Origin: an uncultured Acetatifactor sp.
GTDB lineage: Bacteria; Bacillota; Clostridia; Lachnospirales; Lachnospiraceae
Direction: 5' to 3'
Assembly: GCA_910585805.1 (NCBI GenBank)
Contig: CAJUFB010000016.1
Span: 1 to 64,000 of the forward strand
DNA: 64,000 nt
Part shown: piece by piece, positions 8,911 to 17,510 of the stretch
Layout of the letters: each line of letters begins with the position of its first letter
Position numbering within the stretch: position 1 is the first letter of the stretch
The notes under the pieces: generated by a model
Seen by the model: the letters and a program-made list of their open reading frames with translations, nothing else
What the model was told of the DNA's origin: nothing
The model's database searches: none
Program-made: the position numbers and the translations under genes

Positions 8911-10323
8911 ATGCATTTTAAAAAGAAGTTGATTGCAGCGGTCGTTGTGGCGGTTATGACGGCAGGCCTTTTCTGTGTGGGAACCCTGCAGGCCGGAAAT
9001 GACGAGGATTCCGGGGAAGACATCGGTATGCGCCTGCCCGGGTCTGCGGATAAGGAGACCATCTATTTCTGGTATTCCGATGAAAATATGACGAATTTCC
9101 TGAACAGTGCAGCAGTTTCCTTCGGGGAGCGGGAGGATGTGAGGGTGATTCCGGTGCTGATCTCCGACGGAGAATATCTGGAGGCGGTGAACAGGGCTTC
9201 CGTTTCCTCCGGGCAGGTGCCGGATGCCTATATCATCAGTAACGATTCACTGGAGAAGGCAAGCCTGGCGGGACTGGCATCCCGGATTGAGGATGTGGGA
9301 GGCGTGTGCAGCGCGGAGAATTTTCCGGCGTCTGCCCTCTCTGCCGTGACTTATCAGGATAAACTGGTGGGGTATCCTCTTTTCTTTGAGACCAACGCAC
9401 TTGTCTATAATGACACTTATCTGCAGGAGTGGGCGTCACAGATTGCCATGAAGGAGCTTCTGGAAGCCGGTGAGCTGGATGAGAATCCGGAGGAGACAGA
9501 CGGGATTGCAGTGAATGAAGAGCAGCTGGCCGCTCTGCGGGAAACGTATTACAGTCAGGCAATTCCTGCCACGTTGGATGACATTCTGAATATAGCTTAT
9601 ACCTTTGATGTACCTTTGGGTGTGGACGGCGTCATGAAGTGGGATGTGTCCGATATTTTCTATAATTACTGGATGGTGGGAAATTATATGATTGTGGGAG
9701 GGGACAGCGGAGATGACCCGGGCATGATCAATATCAACAATCCGGAGACTATCCAGTGCCTGGAGGTCTACAAAGCGCTGAACCAGTTCTTTTTCATAGA
9801 GCCGGATACGGTAGACTATGCTTCTGTAATAGAAGATTTCTGTCAGGGGAAGCTTGTCTTTACCATTGCCACAACGGATGTGGTGAAGCGTCTGGAGGAC
9901 GCAAAGGCAGAGGGCACTTTGAACTTCGAATATGGAATAGCGCCCATGCCTCAGGTGAGCGCAGAGCTGCAGAGCCGTTCCATGTCCGTAACCAATGCGG
10001 TGGCGGTGAACAGCTACTCGGAGCATGCGGAGCTGGCAAATCGTTTCGCCGCCTGGCTGGTGACGGAATATGCGGACTCCATGTATGATATGACGGGGAA
10101 GGTGCCGGCATATTTGGGGGCGAATGCGGACAATGGGGCATTGCAGATTTTTAAGCTGGAATATGCGGACAGCATACCGCTGCCGAAAATGATGGAGACC
10201 GGGAACTTCTGGCTTCAGCTGGAGGGATTGTTCTCAAAGGTGTGGAACGGCGCCGATGTGACGGCGTTGGTACAGGAACTGGACGAGACTATTTCGGAAC
10301 AGGTCAGTGCCGGGGGGAAGTGA
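8911..10323 (+). CDS. Extracellular solute-binding protein (family 1-like)
   Basis: A 470-residue secreted binding protein resembling the sugar-binding subunits of ABC importers. Residues 1-27 form a signal peptide (HFKKK, hydrophobic core, LQA/GN cleavage). There is no convincing lipobox, so retention at the membrane is uncertain. The mature part shows the typical order: YFWYSDENM near the start, GYPLFFETNALVYN for the hinge strand, and MPQVSAELQSRSMSVTNAVAVN toward the end. No permease or ATPase lies beside it; it is an orphan or works with transporter genes elsewhere. The weak ribosome site GGGGGTTAG precedes ATG 8911. Confidence 0.75.
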   Translation: MHFKKKLIAAVVVAVMTAGLFCVGTLQAGNDEDSGEDIGMRLPGSADKETIYFWYSDENMTNFLNSAAVSFGEREDVRVIPVLISDGEYLEAVNRASVSSGQVPDAYIISNDSLEKASLAGLASRIEDVGGVCSAENFPASALSAVTYQDKLVGYPLFFETNALVYNDTYLQEWASQIAMKELLEAGELDENPEETDGIAVNEEQLAALRETYYSQAIPATLDDILNIAYTFDVPLGVDGVMKWDVSDIFYNYWMVGNYMIVGGDSGDDPGMININNPETIQCLEVYKALNQFFFIEPDTVDYASVIEDFCQGKLVFTIATTDVVKRLEDAKAEGTLNFEYGIAPMPQVSAELQSRSMSVTNAVAVNSYSEHAELANRFAAWLVTEYADSMYDMTGKVPAYLGANADNGALQIFKLEYADSIPLPKMMETGNFWLQLEGLFSKVWNGADVTALVQELDETISEQVSAGGK

Positions 10324-10556
10324 GTCTGAAAAGATGCTGAGTCCGAAAAGATGCCGATACCCGGCAGACTTTTCCCTGGGAACTGCGGGAAAAGGACGAC
10401 TGCAAAGGGAGCCATGGACTGAAGCTTTTTCCTAAACAAATTGCAGCGGTTTTTTCGGCAATTCCCAAGTGCATAAATTTCCAGTCACAGGATACACTTA
10501 AAGACAGGAACCGTCGGGACACAGGATTCCGGTTCCTGAAAGGGAGGTGCAAATCT

Positions 10557-10988
10557 ATGATTGGATTTTTGATCGCTCTGATTTCCGGGGCGCTGATGAG
10601 CGTACAGGGGGTGTTTAACACTCAGGTGACGAAATCTTCCAGTATCTGGACGGCAAGCGCATTTGTGCAGCTGACGGCGCTGTTTGTCTGTCTGGGTGCA
10701 TGGATCTGTACGGACAGAAGTAATCTGATGAACGTATTTACGGTACAGCCGAAGTATATGCTCCTGGGAGGGGCCATCGGCGCTTTTATCACCTATACCG
10801 TAATCAAGAGCATGGATATGCTGGGACCTGCCAAAGCGGTCATGCTGATCGTGGTGGCACAGCTGGCAGTGGCTTATATCATTGAGCTTTTTGGCTGGTT
10901 CGGAGTGGAGAAGCAGCCGTGGGAGTGGCGGAAGGCTCTGGGTATGGCTGTGGCAGTGGCCGGCATCATTATTTTCAAGTGGAAATGA
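10557..10988 (+). CDS. YdcZ-type DMT superfamily membrane protein
   Basis: A 143-residue membrane protein with five hydrophobic segments, matching the DMT_YdcZ (formerly DUF606) family of half-size drug/metabolite-transporter-like proteins. The N-terminus LIALISGALMSVQGVFNTQV is characteristic: small residues and a conserved asparagine in the first helix. The C-terminus AVAVAGIIIFKWK is also typical. Members probably act as dimers or pairs, and their substrates are mostly unknown. GGGAGGTGC precedes ATG 10557. It stands alone between two solute-binding protein genes. Confidence 0.78.
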   Translation: MIGFLIALISGALMSVQGVFNTQVTKSSSIWTASAFVQLTALFVCLGAWICTDRSNLMNVFTVQPKYMLLGGAIGAFITYTVIKSMDMLGPAKAVMLIVVAQLAVAYIIELFGWFGVEKQPWEWRKALGMAVAVAGIIIFKWK

Positions 10989-11065
10989 ACCGGGCAGGGG
11001 ATGTTTTGTTCCCCTGCTCCTGGAATACATACAATACGGGATGGCTTCATGAATATGTTTCTCAT

Positions 11066-13387
11066 CTATTCTTTCAGATACAGTTCCACCCGGTTTTGTA
11101 TTGTTTCTGTCACTTCTTCCAGCGTTTTTATCCCCCCAAAAAAGGCCTGGGCTTCTTCGTTGATGATATTCATGATATCCGTATTATACTCGTAAAAAGT
11201 ATCGGCCTGTATGAGCAGTTCCCTGATTATCCCGCAGTCCTCCTCCGAAGCCGCATATACTTCAATGTAAGCATCCTGGTCAGAATACGTTTTTGACGGC
11301 ATCTCCGCAACGGTGCCGTCCTCCGCGGTCATAAACTGAGCCTCCTGCTCCGCTTTCATTTTTTCGTCAAATGCACTTTGAATCACCGGAAAGCCTTCCC
11401 CGCTGTTCCCGCTCAACAGATAATATTTTATAAAATCCCATGCGCCGTTCTTATTTTCCGAATACTGTGTAATCGCCAGCTGCTCATTGCTGAAACCTAC
11501 AGCCGTGCCGCTTCCGTTTTCTACCGGATAGCCAACGAACGTCAGTTCTTCTCCAAACAATTCCCTCAGTATCTGGTAATCCGCCACGTCCCGGAGAATC
11601 CCTGCCGTCATAAGGATATCGCCGTCCCGGATTCCGGCCGACTGGCTGCTTCCCGTATACCCGCCGCGATATAATTTTGCGAAAGTCATGGTGTCCCGGA
11701 ACTGTGGATTGCGGAAATTGCATGTCCCGTTCTCCCAGTCGATAAAAGAATCCATGGAAAAACTGCACAGAGCCGTAAGAACCGGTTCATCCTCATAAAA
11801 GCCGTTGACAGCATTGAGATCCTTTCCCGCCGCCGTCAAGAGCTCCCTGTATCCTGCCAGGGACAGCCCCTTTTTGTCTCCCAGAACAGACTTCTTCCCA
11901 ATAACCGTATATATCTGGACTGCAGAGCCTATGCTGTACAAGTGCCCGTTTACCTGGCAGGCTTCCCATACACCCTTTGTCATGGTATCCTGATTGACAT
12001 CCCTGTCATTCTCCATAAATGTATTTAAATCGGCAAGCACATCCCTGTCCCCGTAAACGCTTCTGTTTATCAGGGAAGTCTCCATGATATCCGGTCCCTT
12101 TCCCGTCACCATATCAAGGTTGAGCCGGTTTAACGCACTGTCAAAATCCTGGCTCTCATCCTCCCAATAGGATACCGTTTTAATCCTGTAGCTGTCGCTG
12201 TATCGGTTATAAGAAGTGATCGCCTCCCGCAAACCTTCGCTTATCTGCATTGCCCCCAGGGTAAGCTCTGTTTTTTCTGACTCCCCCTTTGCCAGGAAGC
12301 AGGCTTCGGAACAATTCCCGTTTTTCACGTTGCCGATAGTCTCAATTGTTTCCCCATTTACGTTGATACATAAAATCCCCTCCGGCTCCACACCCCACTC
12401 AGACCATCCCAGAATTCTCTCCGGGGAACCTTTTTCGCTGCCATACCGATACAATGTCCCATTACAGCTGAAAAGAAATCCGTTAGAATCCGAGAGCATA
12501 AAATCTGCTGTCCCGAACCATCCTTCCCATATCTTACTGCCCTCATCTGAGCCGGAGCTGTCCCCGTCTAATTTCCTTACTTCCAGACCTTCGCTGTCAG
12601 ATACCAGCGCAGTCAGCCCGTTCTTTTCACTGAAACAGACATCTTCCAACTGTACTCCCTGCAGGCTTGCCACCTGCCCGCAAAGGGATATGCCCATCCC
12701 GGAATCTAACCTGTATATACGGTTTACCGTACAAAATGACTTGTCTATATATTCATACTGGCTCAGCAGACTGTCGCTTAAACCTGCCTCCGCAAGCGGG
12801 ACGCCCGCTTCCACTGCAAGATATAAATCCCCGGCACTTCCCGGCATTATTTTTTTATATGTGACAGACATCTCTGTATGTAAATCCTGAAACTGAATTT
12901 CCTGTTCCCGAAACGCTGTCTCCCCAGCTTTTTTGGACAGCAGTTTTACCGTATCTGAATTATTCAGATAGCAGCACAGAAGGTATACGGTTTTGTCAGT
13001 TCCTGTTGCCATATCGTTCACATAAAATTCATCCCTGTCCAGATCTAACGGGACGGATTCCGTTACATCCCCGGTTTCCCTGCTCAATACATGGAAAGTC
13101 CATCCGGACGTGCTTTCGTCAAATTTTACGGCATATATTGCTTCCCCCGTCAATTCCGCCAAATCATACCGTCCCTGCAATTGCATGAAGGATGCCTGGT
13201 ACTCCAGGGCGCTGCCATTGCCTGTTCCTTCCGTTTGCCCTTCCTGTTCTCGTTCTGTTTGTACTATCTTCTCACTGTCCGGCCCCGTCATGTCTGCCGG
13301 CTTTTCTTTTCCGCACCCGCCCAGGAAAACAGCGCCCAACAGCACAGTTGCCGCGGACAGGATTGCCTTGCCAACAGGTTTCCTCAT
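11066..13387 (-). CDS. Large lipoprotein with C-terminal solute-binding domain
   Basis: A 773-residue lipoprotein: the signal peptide ends in the lipobox LGGC with C25 as lipidated cysteine. The first roughly 370 residues after a Gln/Glu-rich linker look like a beta-rich repeat domain (blocks such as WTFHVLSRETGDVTESV and GFLFSCNGTLYRYGSE). The second half resembles an ABC sugar-binding protein (SYNRYSDSYRIKTVSYWED, then MTGKGPDIMETSLINR and the C-terminal NEEAQAFFGG). That is about twice the usual size of a binding protein. CAGAAAGGAGCACTTT precedes the start. It is divergent from the small peptide gene and shares a palindromic control region with it. No transport partners are adjacent. Confidence 0.75.
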   Translation of the reverse strand: MRKPVGKAILSAATVLLGAVFLGGCGKEKPADMTGPDSEKIVQTEREQEGQTEGTGNGSALEYQASFMQLQGRYDLAELTGEAIYAVKFDESTSGWTFHVLSRETGDVTESVPLDLDRDEFYVNDMATGTDKTVYLLCCYLNNSDTVKLLSKKAGETAFREQEIQFQDLHTEMSVTYKKIMPGSAGDLYLAVEAGVPLAEAGLSDSLLSQYEYIDKSFCTVNRIYRLDSGMGISLCGQVASLQGVQLEDVCFSEKNGLTALVSDSEGLEVRKLDGDSSGSDEGSKIWEGWFGTADFMLSDSNGFLFSCNGTLYRYGSEKGSPERILGWSEWGVEPEGILCINVNGETIETIGNVKNGNCSEACFLAKGESEKTELTLGAMQISEGLREAITSYNRYSDSYRIKTVSYWEDESQDFDSALNRLNLDMVTGKGPDIMETSLINRSVYGDRDVLADLNTFMENDRDVNQDTMTKGVWEACQVNGHLYSIGSAVQIYTVIGKKSVLGDKKGLSLAGYRELLTAAGKDLNAVNGFYEDEPVLTALCSFSMDSFIDWENGTCNFRNPQFRDTMTFAKLYRGGYTGSSQSAGIRDGDILMTAGILRDVADYQILRELFGEELTFVGYPVENGSGTAVGFSNEQLAITQYSENKNGAWDFIKYYLLSGNSGEGFPVIQSAFDEKMKAEQEAQFMTAEDGTVAEMPSKTYSDQDAYIEVYAASEEDCGIIRELLIQADTFYEYNTDIMNIINEEAQAFFGGIKTLEEVTETIQNRVELYLKE

Positions 13388-13455
13388 AAAGTGCTCCTTT
13401 CTGATCCATAAAGTATCTCTTTCGATTTACCCTGTATATGATATTGTGTAAAAGC

Positions 13456-13485
13456 ATTATAGCATGTGCTAGGTACAGGACACAA
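13456..13485 (-). promoter_or_regulatory. Promoter of the large lipoprotein gene
   Basis: On the minus strand TATAAT (complement of 13456-13461) stands 18 bases from TTGTGT (complement of 13480-13485). The -35 hexamer overlaps the end of the palindrome at 13482-13530. Transcription would start near 13450, about 60 bases before the lipoprotein start codon. Confidence 0.6.
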
Positions 13486-13530
13486 TACGTCGAATTAATT
13501 GCAAAATTTGCAACTAATTCGACGTATTGT
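13482..13530. promoter_or_regulatory. 49-bp palindromic operator between divergent promoters
   Basis: Two 24-base arms (13482-13505 and 13507-13530) are reverse complements with one mismatch, around a single central base; each arm carries ACGTCGAATTA. The element overlaps the -35 region of the leftward lipoprotein promoter and contains the -35 of the likely rightward peptide promoter, so a bound protein could control both. The long symmetry suggests a dimer or tetramer of an HTH protein; the 636-residue regulator nearby is the obvious candidate, by inference only. Confidence 0.75.
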
Positions 13531-13535
13531 ATAAA
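13508..13535 (+). promoter_or_regulatory. Probable promoter of the small peptide gene
   Basis: TTGCAA (13508-13513) and TATAAA (13530-13535) are separated by 16 bases, and the right arm of the palindrome lies between them. A second A+T-rich candidate (TATACT and TATAAAAT, 13548-13559) lies just downstream. Either would give a leader of about 85-115 bases. Confidence 0.5.
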
Positions 13536-13562
13536 AAGCTAAAAAGTTATACTATAAAATAT

Positions 13563-13592
13563 ACTACAGGAAGAAGTATAGCTTCCTGTAGT
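13563..13592 (+). promoter_or_regulatory. Leader hairpin before the small peptide
   Basis: ACTACAGGAAG (13563-13573) pairs perfectly with CTTCCTGTAGT (13582-13592) around an 8-base loop. It lies in the untranslated leader of the peptide gene. No run of T follows, so it is not an intrinsic terminator; it may stabilise the message or be a repeat relic, since the arms resemble the GGAAGC/GCTTCC hairpins at 2015-2208. Confidence 0.5.
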
Positions 13593-13654
13593 TAAATTAA
13601 TTAACGGACTTACAAATATAGAATTGCCCTAATAGTAAAGGAGGATTTCTAGTA

Positions 13655-13855
13655 ATGAAACACAAAAATTTAAAAGCATTTTTATTCACATCCGCTTTGG
13701 CAATCGCAGCATTCGGCACAACATTGCCTGCCTCAGGCAGCGAACCTGTTCCCTCCGAGCCCACAGGCTCTCAGGCTCCATCTGAAACAGCTTCACCTGC
13801 TGACGGCAGTGATATAAAACCTTTATCTGATTTAGAAATCAAACACACCACCTAA
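13655..13855 (+). CDS. Small secreted peptide precursor
   Basis: A 66-residue product with a clear Sec signal (MKHKNLK, then a hydrophobic core of about 14 residues) and a probable cleavage near ASGS. The rest is low in complexity, rich in Pro, Ser, Glu and Thr, and ends in SDLEIKHTT. AAAGGAGG stands nine bases before the ATG, so it is almost certainly translated. Its 3' end overlaps the 3' end of the opposing regulator gene by 24 bases. Size, export signal and position beside an HTH/helical-repeat regulator resemble signalling-peptide precursors of the RRNPP type, but no known family is recognised and the role is inferred. Confidence 0.7.
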   Translation: MKHKNLKAFLFTSALAIAAFGTTLPASGSEPVPSEPTGSQAPSETASPADGSDIKPLSDLEIKHTT

Positions 13856-15742
13856 AAATTTATCCTGCCGTTCTTCCAAAAATTGCAGCAGAAAGCGATC
13901 ATAACAAAAAAGCGCCGCCACCTGGCTAAACCGGAATGCATTTTCCCATAGTCTTCGGCGCATTTCACATTGCCGCTTCTGCCCGGAAACCATTTCGTAA
14001 AGATTCCATGCAATGCGGTAAAACGCCCTTGCCAGAGAGCCAATCTGCGGCTGCCCTAAATAATCCCGCGCAGCCGTTTCACTGGCGGCAGCCGCATCCT
14101 CAAACCGTCCCAAATCCCCCAGAAAATTGTCATAGCCTTCTACAAATATCTCATAACCTGTATGTTTTATCCCTGTTCTGCCCTCTTGCTGTTCCAGCGA
14201 AAAACCGATTATCTCATACCAGTCCTTTGCTTCTTTAAGCTTCCCTGACTTACGGCAGACATCCGCAATATTTACGGCAATTATAATCTCTTCCCGCTGA
14301 AAAACCCACCACTTTTTATCTTTTCCTTCCAAATTCGGAACAGTAGTGTACAGGGCTTCCACCAACCGCTCCAGGCACTTCTCCAAATCGCCCTCATTTC
14401 TCTGTATCATCAAGGCATCAAAAAACAGAAATTCCTGCTTCACTCTGGGAAAGCTGATATCCACTCTGCCCCTTAGCCTTTCCAACGCCCATTCTGCCTT
14501 TTTCCATTCACACAAACCGACCAGTGTGGCAACCTGCTGCCGCAATTCCAGCACTTCCACGGAATCCGTCTCCAGTATAGCCGAACGCCATCCACCGGCC
14601 TTCCCATACTGCCTTACAAGCCGCTGATAATTATCATAAGAGGGCTTATGTGCCCCTTTTTCTATCTTCTCTAACTGCCGTTGCGTGATAACCGGCTCTT
14701 CCCCGTCATAGACAGCCTTCGCCCTGGATTTTCCGGCGAACTTCCGCAGCATTTTCAGCACCAGCCCTGCTTCCCTGGTATTTTCCACCGAAATCCCCTG
14801 CCATATTCTGAATCCCGAACGCCCAAATTGAGTATATATACCTTCAAAAGCATCCCGAAACATATCCATCTGTTTCAAATACTCCTGTTCTTCCTTTCCA
14901 AGCTCCGTCCCGGGAATCCGCTTCATCAAATCCAACAGCGGAAGCAGATAGCAATGGCAGCAATTGCGCCGCAACAGTTCTACGGCGTCTCTGCCCATCT
15001 CGTATGCCAGTCTATCGTCCTTCTCCTTTAAAGCCAGCTCTATCCCAAGCAATGACGTTTGCGGCAAAATCAGCACTGCCATTCTTTCCTTCCACAGATG
15101 TTCCCCGGGATAATCCCCGACAGCCCGTTGCAGTTCCCATGCCTCAGACACTCTGCCGCAGGCTGCTCTGGCTGCGCCGGACAGCAATACAGCTTCCAGT
15201 TCAGCAGGTGACAGCCACAATTGATTCAGCCTCATCTTCCAGTCTCCGGTAACAGTACATGAAACCACCTTCTCGGCCTTCTCCAGCAGTCTTTCCACAT
15301 TAAGAGAGCCTTGGATGCCCTCACCGCAATCCCTTTTTAATAATAGCCACAGTTCTGCCTTCTGCAGAAACTGTTCCTCCAACGCTTCCCTCATATGATA
15401 TTTTTCACGATATTCCGCTATTTTCATTTCGGTCTCTTCAGGTCTGGTCGGTGTCAGAAGACAAATGTCTTCCCGCATCCGCCATCTGTCCAGCTCGTCG
15501 GCGGATGCGACCATCTCAAAATAGTCTGTGGCCACACCCATCCGCTGCAGCAACGTATCCCCCGTCAGCTTCCTCCATCCCGATTTCCCTGATTCCAGAT
15601 TCTCCAGCGCGGTCCTGCTCAGGATACCGGAAGCCAGTTCCTCCCGGGAAATCATTCTCTTCTTCCGCTCTTCACGAAGTATGGTACCGTATATCTGGTT
15701 ATACTCCTGCCCCAATTTATTATGTTCGTATTCTCCCGGCAT
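13832..15742 (-). CDS. Double-HTH helical-repeat regulator
   Basis: A 636-residue cytoplasmic protein. Residues about 14-72 form an XRE-type helix-turn-helix (GTILREERKKRMISREELA, SRTALENLESG). A second HTH-like segment occurs near residues 340-390 (VITQRQLEKIEKGAHKPSYDNY). The remainder is alpha-helical and TPR-like, with repeated A/L/E/W patterns toward the C-terminus (AKDWYEIIGFSLEQQEGR, ALASETAARDYLG-like blocks). This architecture is that of peptide-sensing regulators such as Rgg/PlcR, but the protein is about twice as long and carries two HTH units. It converges on the secreted-peptide gene. It probably controls that gene and the lipoprotein through the 49-bp palindrome, which is inference. 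Confidence 0.72.
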   Translation of the reverse strand: MPGEYEHNKLGQEYNQIYGTILREERKKRMISREELASGILSRTALENLESGKSGWRKLTGDTLLQRMGVATDYFEMVASADELDRWRMREDICLLTPTRPEETEMKIAEYREKYHMREALEEQFLQKAELWLLLKRDCGEGIQGSLNVERLLEKAEKVVSCTVTGDWKMRLNQLWLSPAELEAVLLSGAARAACGRVSEAWELQRAVGDYPGEHLWKERMAVLILPQTSLLGIELALKEKDDRLAYEMGRDAVELLRRNCCHCYLLPLLDLMKRIPGTELGKEEQEYLKQMDMFRDAFEGIYTQFGRSGFRIWQGISVENTREAGLVLKMLRKFAGKSRAKAVYDGEEPVITQRQLEKIEKGAHKPSYDNYQRLVRQYGKAGGWRSAILETDSVEVLELRQQVATLVGLCEWKKAEWALERLRGRVDISFPRVKQEFLFFDALMIQRNEGDLEKCLERLVEALYTTVPNLEGKDKKWWVFQREEIIIAVNIADVCRKSGKLKEAKDWYEIIGFSLEQQEGRTGIKHTGYEIFVEGYDNFLGDLGRFEDAAAASETAARDYLGQPQIGSLARAFYRIAWNLYEMVSGQKRQCEMRRRLWENAFRFSQVAALFCYDRFLLQFLEERQDKFLGGVFDF

Positions 15743-15805
15743 TCATGTCCCCCTTTATTCACTTGTTCGTTCTTCCTCGCTACAGGTATGTATGGAGGTG
15801 TTACC

Positions 15806-15879
15806 AAATAACTTTTGCGTTTTGCGCCGACTATCAGTGCGGGATTCAGCTTTTTGCCCACTACGGTTAAAAGTTATTT
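15806..15879. promoter_or_regulatory. Inverted repeat in the regulator leader
   Basis: AAATAACTTTT (15806-15816) and AAAAGTTATTT (15869-15879) are exact reverse complements 52 bases apart. Both lie downstream of the minus-strand promoter, in the roughly 140-base leader of the 636-residue regulator. AAAAAGTTATA also occurs at 13541-13551 before the peptide gene, so the motif may be a binding site shared by the two. The rest of the 400-base gap 15743-16144 holds two divergent promoters and nothing else I can name. Confidence 0.45.
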
Positions 15880-15892
15880 CCGTACAATTCCT

Positions 15893-15921
15893 ATTGTAGT
15901 AATAACGGCAGAAACGGTCAA
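15893..15921 (-). promoter_or_regulatory. Promoter of the double-HTH regulator
   Basis: On the minus strand TTGACC (complement of 15916-15921), a 17-base spacer and TACAAT (complement of 15893-15898) make a good sigma-A promoter, starting transcription near 15886. Confidence 0.65.
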
Positions 15922-16026
15922 CAGGCTTCGCAGACAAAATCCCCCCTTATCTCGTTTCATCAATTTTCTGGTAATTATGAAAAGAAACTTGAAAAGGAAA
16001 TTTTCATGAAGATTTTATAAAGGCAC

Positions 16027-16055
16027 TTGTAAAAAAGATACAATTCCGATACAAT
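16027..16055 (+). promoter_or_regulatory. Promoter of comEA and following genes
   Basis: TTGTAA (16027-16032), 17 bases, TACAAT (16050-16055): a near-consensus sigma-A promoter about 85 bases before the ComEA-like start. It may also serve the response regulator and kinase downstream. Confidence 0.65.
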
Positions 16056-16144
16056 AAGAGAATCAGCATAGAGAGGCAATCCCTTTTTGGCTTTTCCCGG
16101 GACTTTTACAGGCGGTTCCGGTGGGAAAAGAGAAAGGGACTATG

Positions 16145-16792
16145 ATGAAAAAGGGAAAGATTCTTACATTTTTATGGATTGCGGCCGCATGCTTCCTGTT
16201 CTGCGGCTGTGGGAAGAAAAGCGGAACGATCCTGATCGGAGAGGCGGAAGACAGGTCAGGGGAAACCGTTTCACAGGAGCAGCAGGCTTCCGGAACGGAG
16301 GCGGCGTCCGAAGAGAGCATGGATGCGGCAAAGTCCGCGGAAGAGGAGAAAGAGGATACGGTGATCCGTGTCTATGTGTGCGGCGCGGTGGTAAATCCCG
16401 GAGTGGTGGAGATCTCTGCGGGGAGCCGGGCGGAGGATGCGCTTTTGGCAGCGGGAGGATTTGCGGAGGAAGCTGCCAGGGAAGCGGTGAATCTGGCGGA
16501 CTGGGTCAGCGACGGACAGAAGCTGTATTTTCCTGCGGAAGGAGAAGTGTTTGCGGCGGACGCCGGCGGGGCGTCTTCCGGTGGGGAAGCAGCCTCCGGG
16601 CTTGTGAATATCAACACTGCCGATGCGGCAACGCTCTGTACGCTGCCCGGTGTGGGAGAGAGCCGCGCGGCGGATATCATTGCTTACCGGGAAGCCAACG
16701 GCGGCTTTGACAGCTGTGAGGACATTATGAAAGTATCAGGTATCAAAAATGCATTGTATGAGAAAATCCGTGATAAGATAACTGTGAAATAG
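16145..16792 (+). CDS. comEA: ComEA-like DNA-binding lipoprotein
   Basis: A 215-residue ComEA relative, the surface receptor that hands DNA to the ComEC channel. The N-terminus ends in a lipobox-like FCGC (C22), so it is probably lipid-anchored; many ComEA proteins instead keep a transmembrane helix. An SLBB domain follows (IRVYVCGAVVNPGVVEI, residues about 67-130), then the helix-hairpin-helix pair VNINTADAATLCTLPGVGESRA...IIAYREANGGF at about 155-205. AAAGGGA precedes ATG 16145; ATG 16142 is possible but too close. A response regulator follows after 19 bases. comEC lies 8 kb downstream. Confidence 0.85.
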   Translation: MKKGKILTFLWIAAACFLFCGCGKKSGTILIGEAEDRSGETVSQEQQASGTEAASEESMDAAKSAEEEKEDTVIRVYVCGAVVNPGVVEISAGSRAEDALLAAGGFAEEAAREAVNLADWVSDGQKLYFPAEGEVFAADAGGASSGGEAASGLVNINTADAATLCTLPGVGESRAADIIAYREANGGFDSCEDIMKVSGIKNALYEKIRDKITVK

Positions 16793-16811
16793 AAAGTCTG
16801 TGGAGGTTGCT

Positions 16812-17510
16812 ATGGCTGGAAAGAGAGCTTTGGTAGTAGATGATGAAAAATTGATTGTAAAGGGGATCCGTTTCAGCCTGGAACAGGATGATATGAAGGT
16901 GGACTGCGCCTATGACGGGGAGGAAGCCCTGGAATATGCCCGCGCCAATCAATATGACATCATTCTCCTGGATGTGATGCTGCCGAAGCTCACCGGCTTT
17001 GAGGTCTGTCAGCAGATACGGGAATTTTCCAATGTTCCCATTATCATGCTGACGGCCAAAGGCGAGGACATGGATAAGATCCTGGGACTGGAATACGGCG
17101 CGGATGATTATATTACCAAGCCGTTTAATATCCTGGAGGTAAAAGCCAGGATCAAGGCGATCATGCGCCGCACGGAACCCAAGCGCATCATGGGAGAAAT
17201 GCCTGCGGCCAAAAGCGTGGAGCGGGGAGATGTGCGCCTTGACTGCGAAGGGCGCAGAGCGTTCATTTCCGGGAAAGAGATCAGTCTCACCGCCAAGGAA
17301 TTCGAATTATTGGAACTTCTTATGCTGAATCCCGATAAAGTGTACAGCCGGGAGAGTCTGCTGAAGTTAGTCTGGGGAGCGGACTATCCGGGGGATGTGC
17401 GTACGGTGGACGTACATATCAGAAGACTTCGGGAAAAAGTGGAAGCCAACCCAAGCGAGCCCAGATACGTGCATACGAAGTGGGGCGTAGGCTATTATTT
17501 CCAGGTGTAG
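16812..17510 (+). CDS. OmpR/PhoB-family response regulator
   Basis: A 232-residue response regulator. The receiver domain carries the acidic pair D10-D11, phospho-acceptor D54 in ILLDVMLPK and the lysine in YITKPFN. A winged-helix DNA-binding domain fills the C-terminal half (LTAKEFELLELLMLNPDKVYSR, VDVHIRRLREKVE, GVGYYFQV). GGAGG lies five bases before ATG 16812. The partner is the HAMP sensor kinase at 17814. Overall it resembles the WalR/PhoP branch, but the target genes cannot be read from the window. Confidence 0.9.
   Translation: MAGKRALVVDDEKLIVKGIRFSLEQDDMKVDCAYDGEEALEYARANQYDIILLDVMLPKLTGFEVCQQIREFSNVPIIMLTAKGEDMDKILGLEYGADDYITKPFNILEVKARIKAIMRRTEPKRIMGEMPAAKSVERGDVRLDCEGRRAFISGKEISLTAKEFELLELLMLNPDKVYSRESLLKLVWGADYPGDVRTVDVHIRRLREKVEANPSEPRYVHTKWGVGYYFQV

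Noticed and set aside
8911..8994. Lipobox in the solute-binding protein signal peptide (GLFC)
   Set aside because: Lacks the small residue before Cys; the LQA/GN site fits ordinary signal peptidase better.
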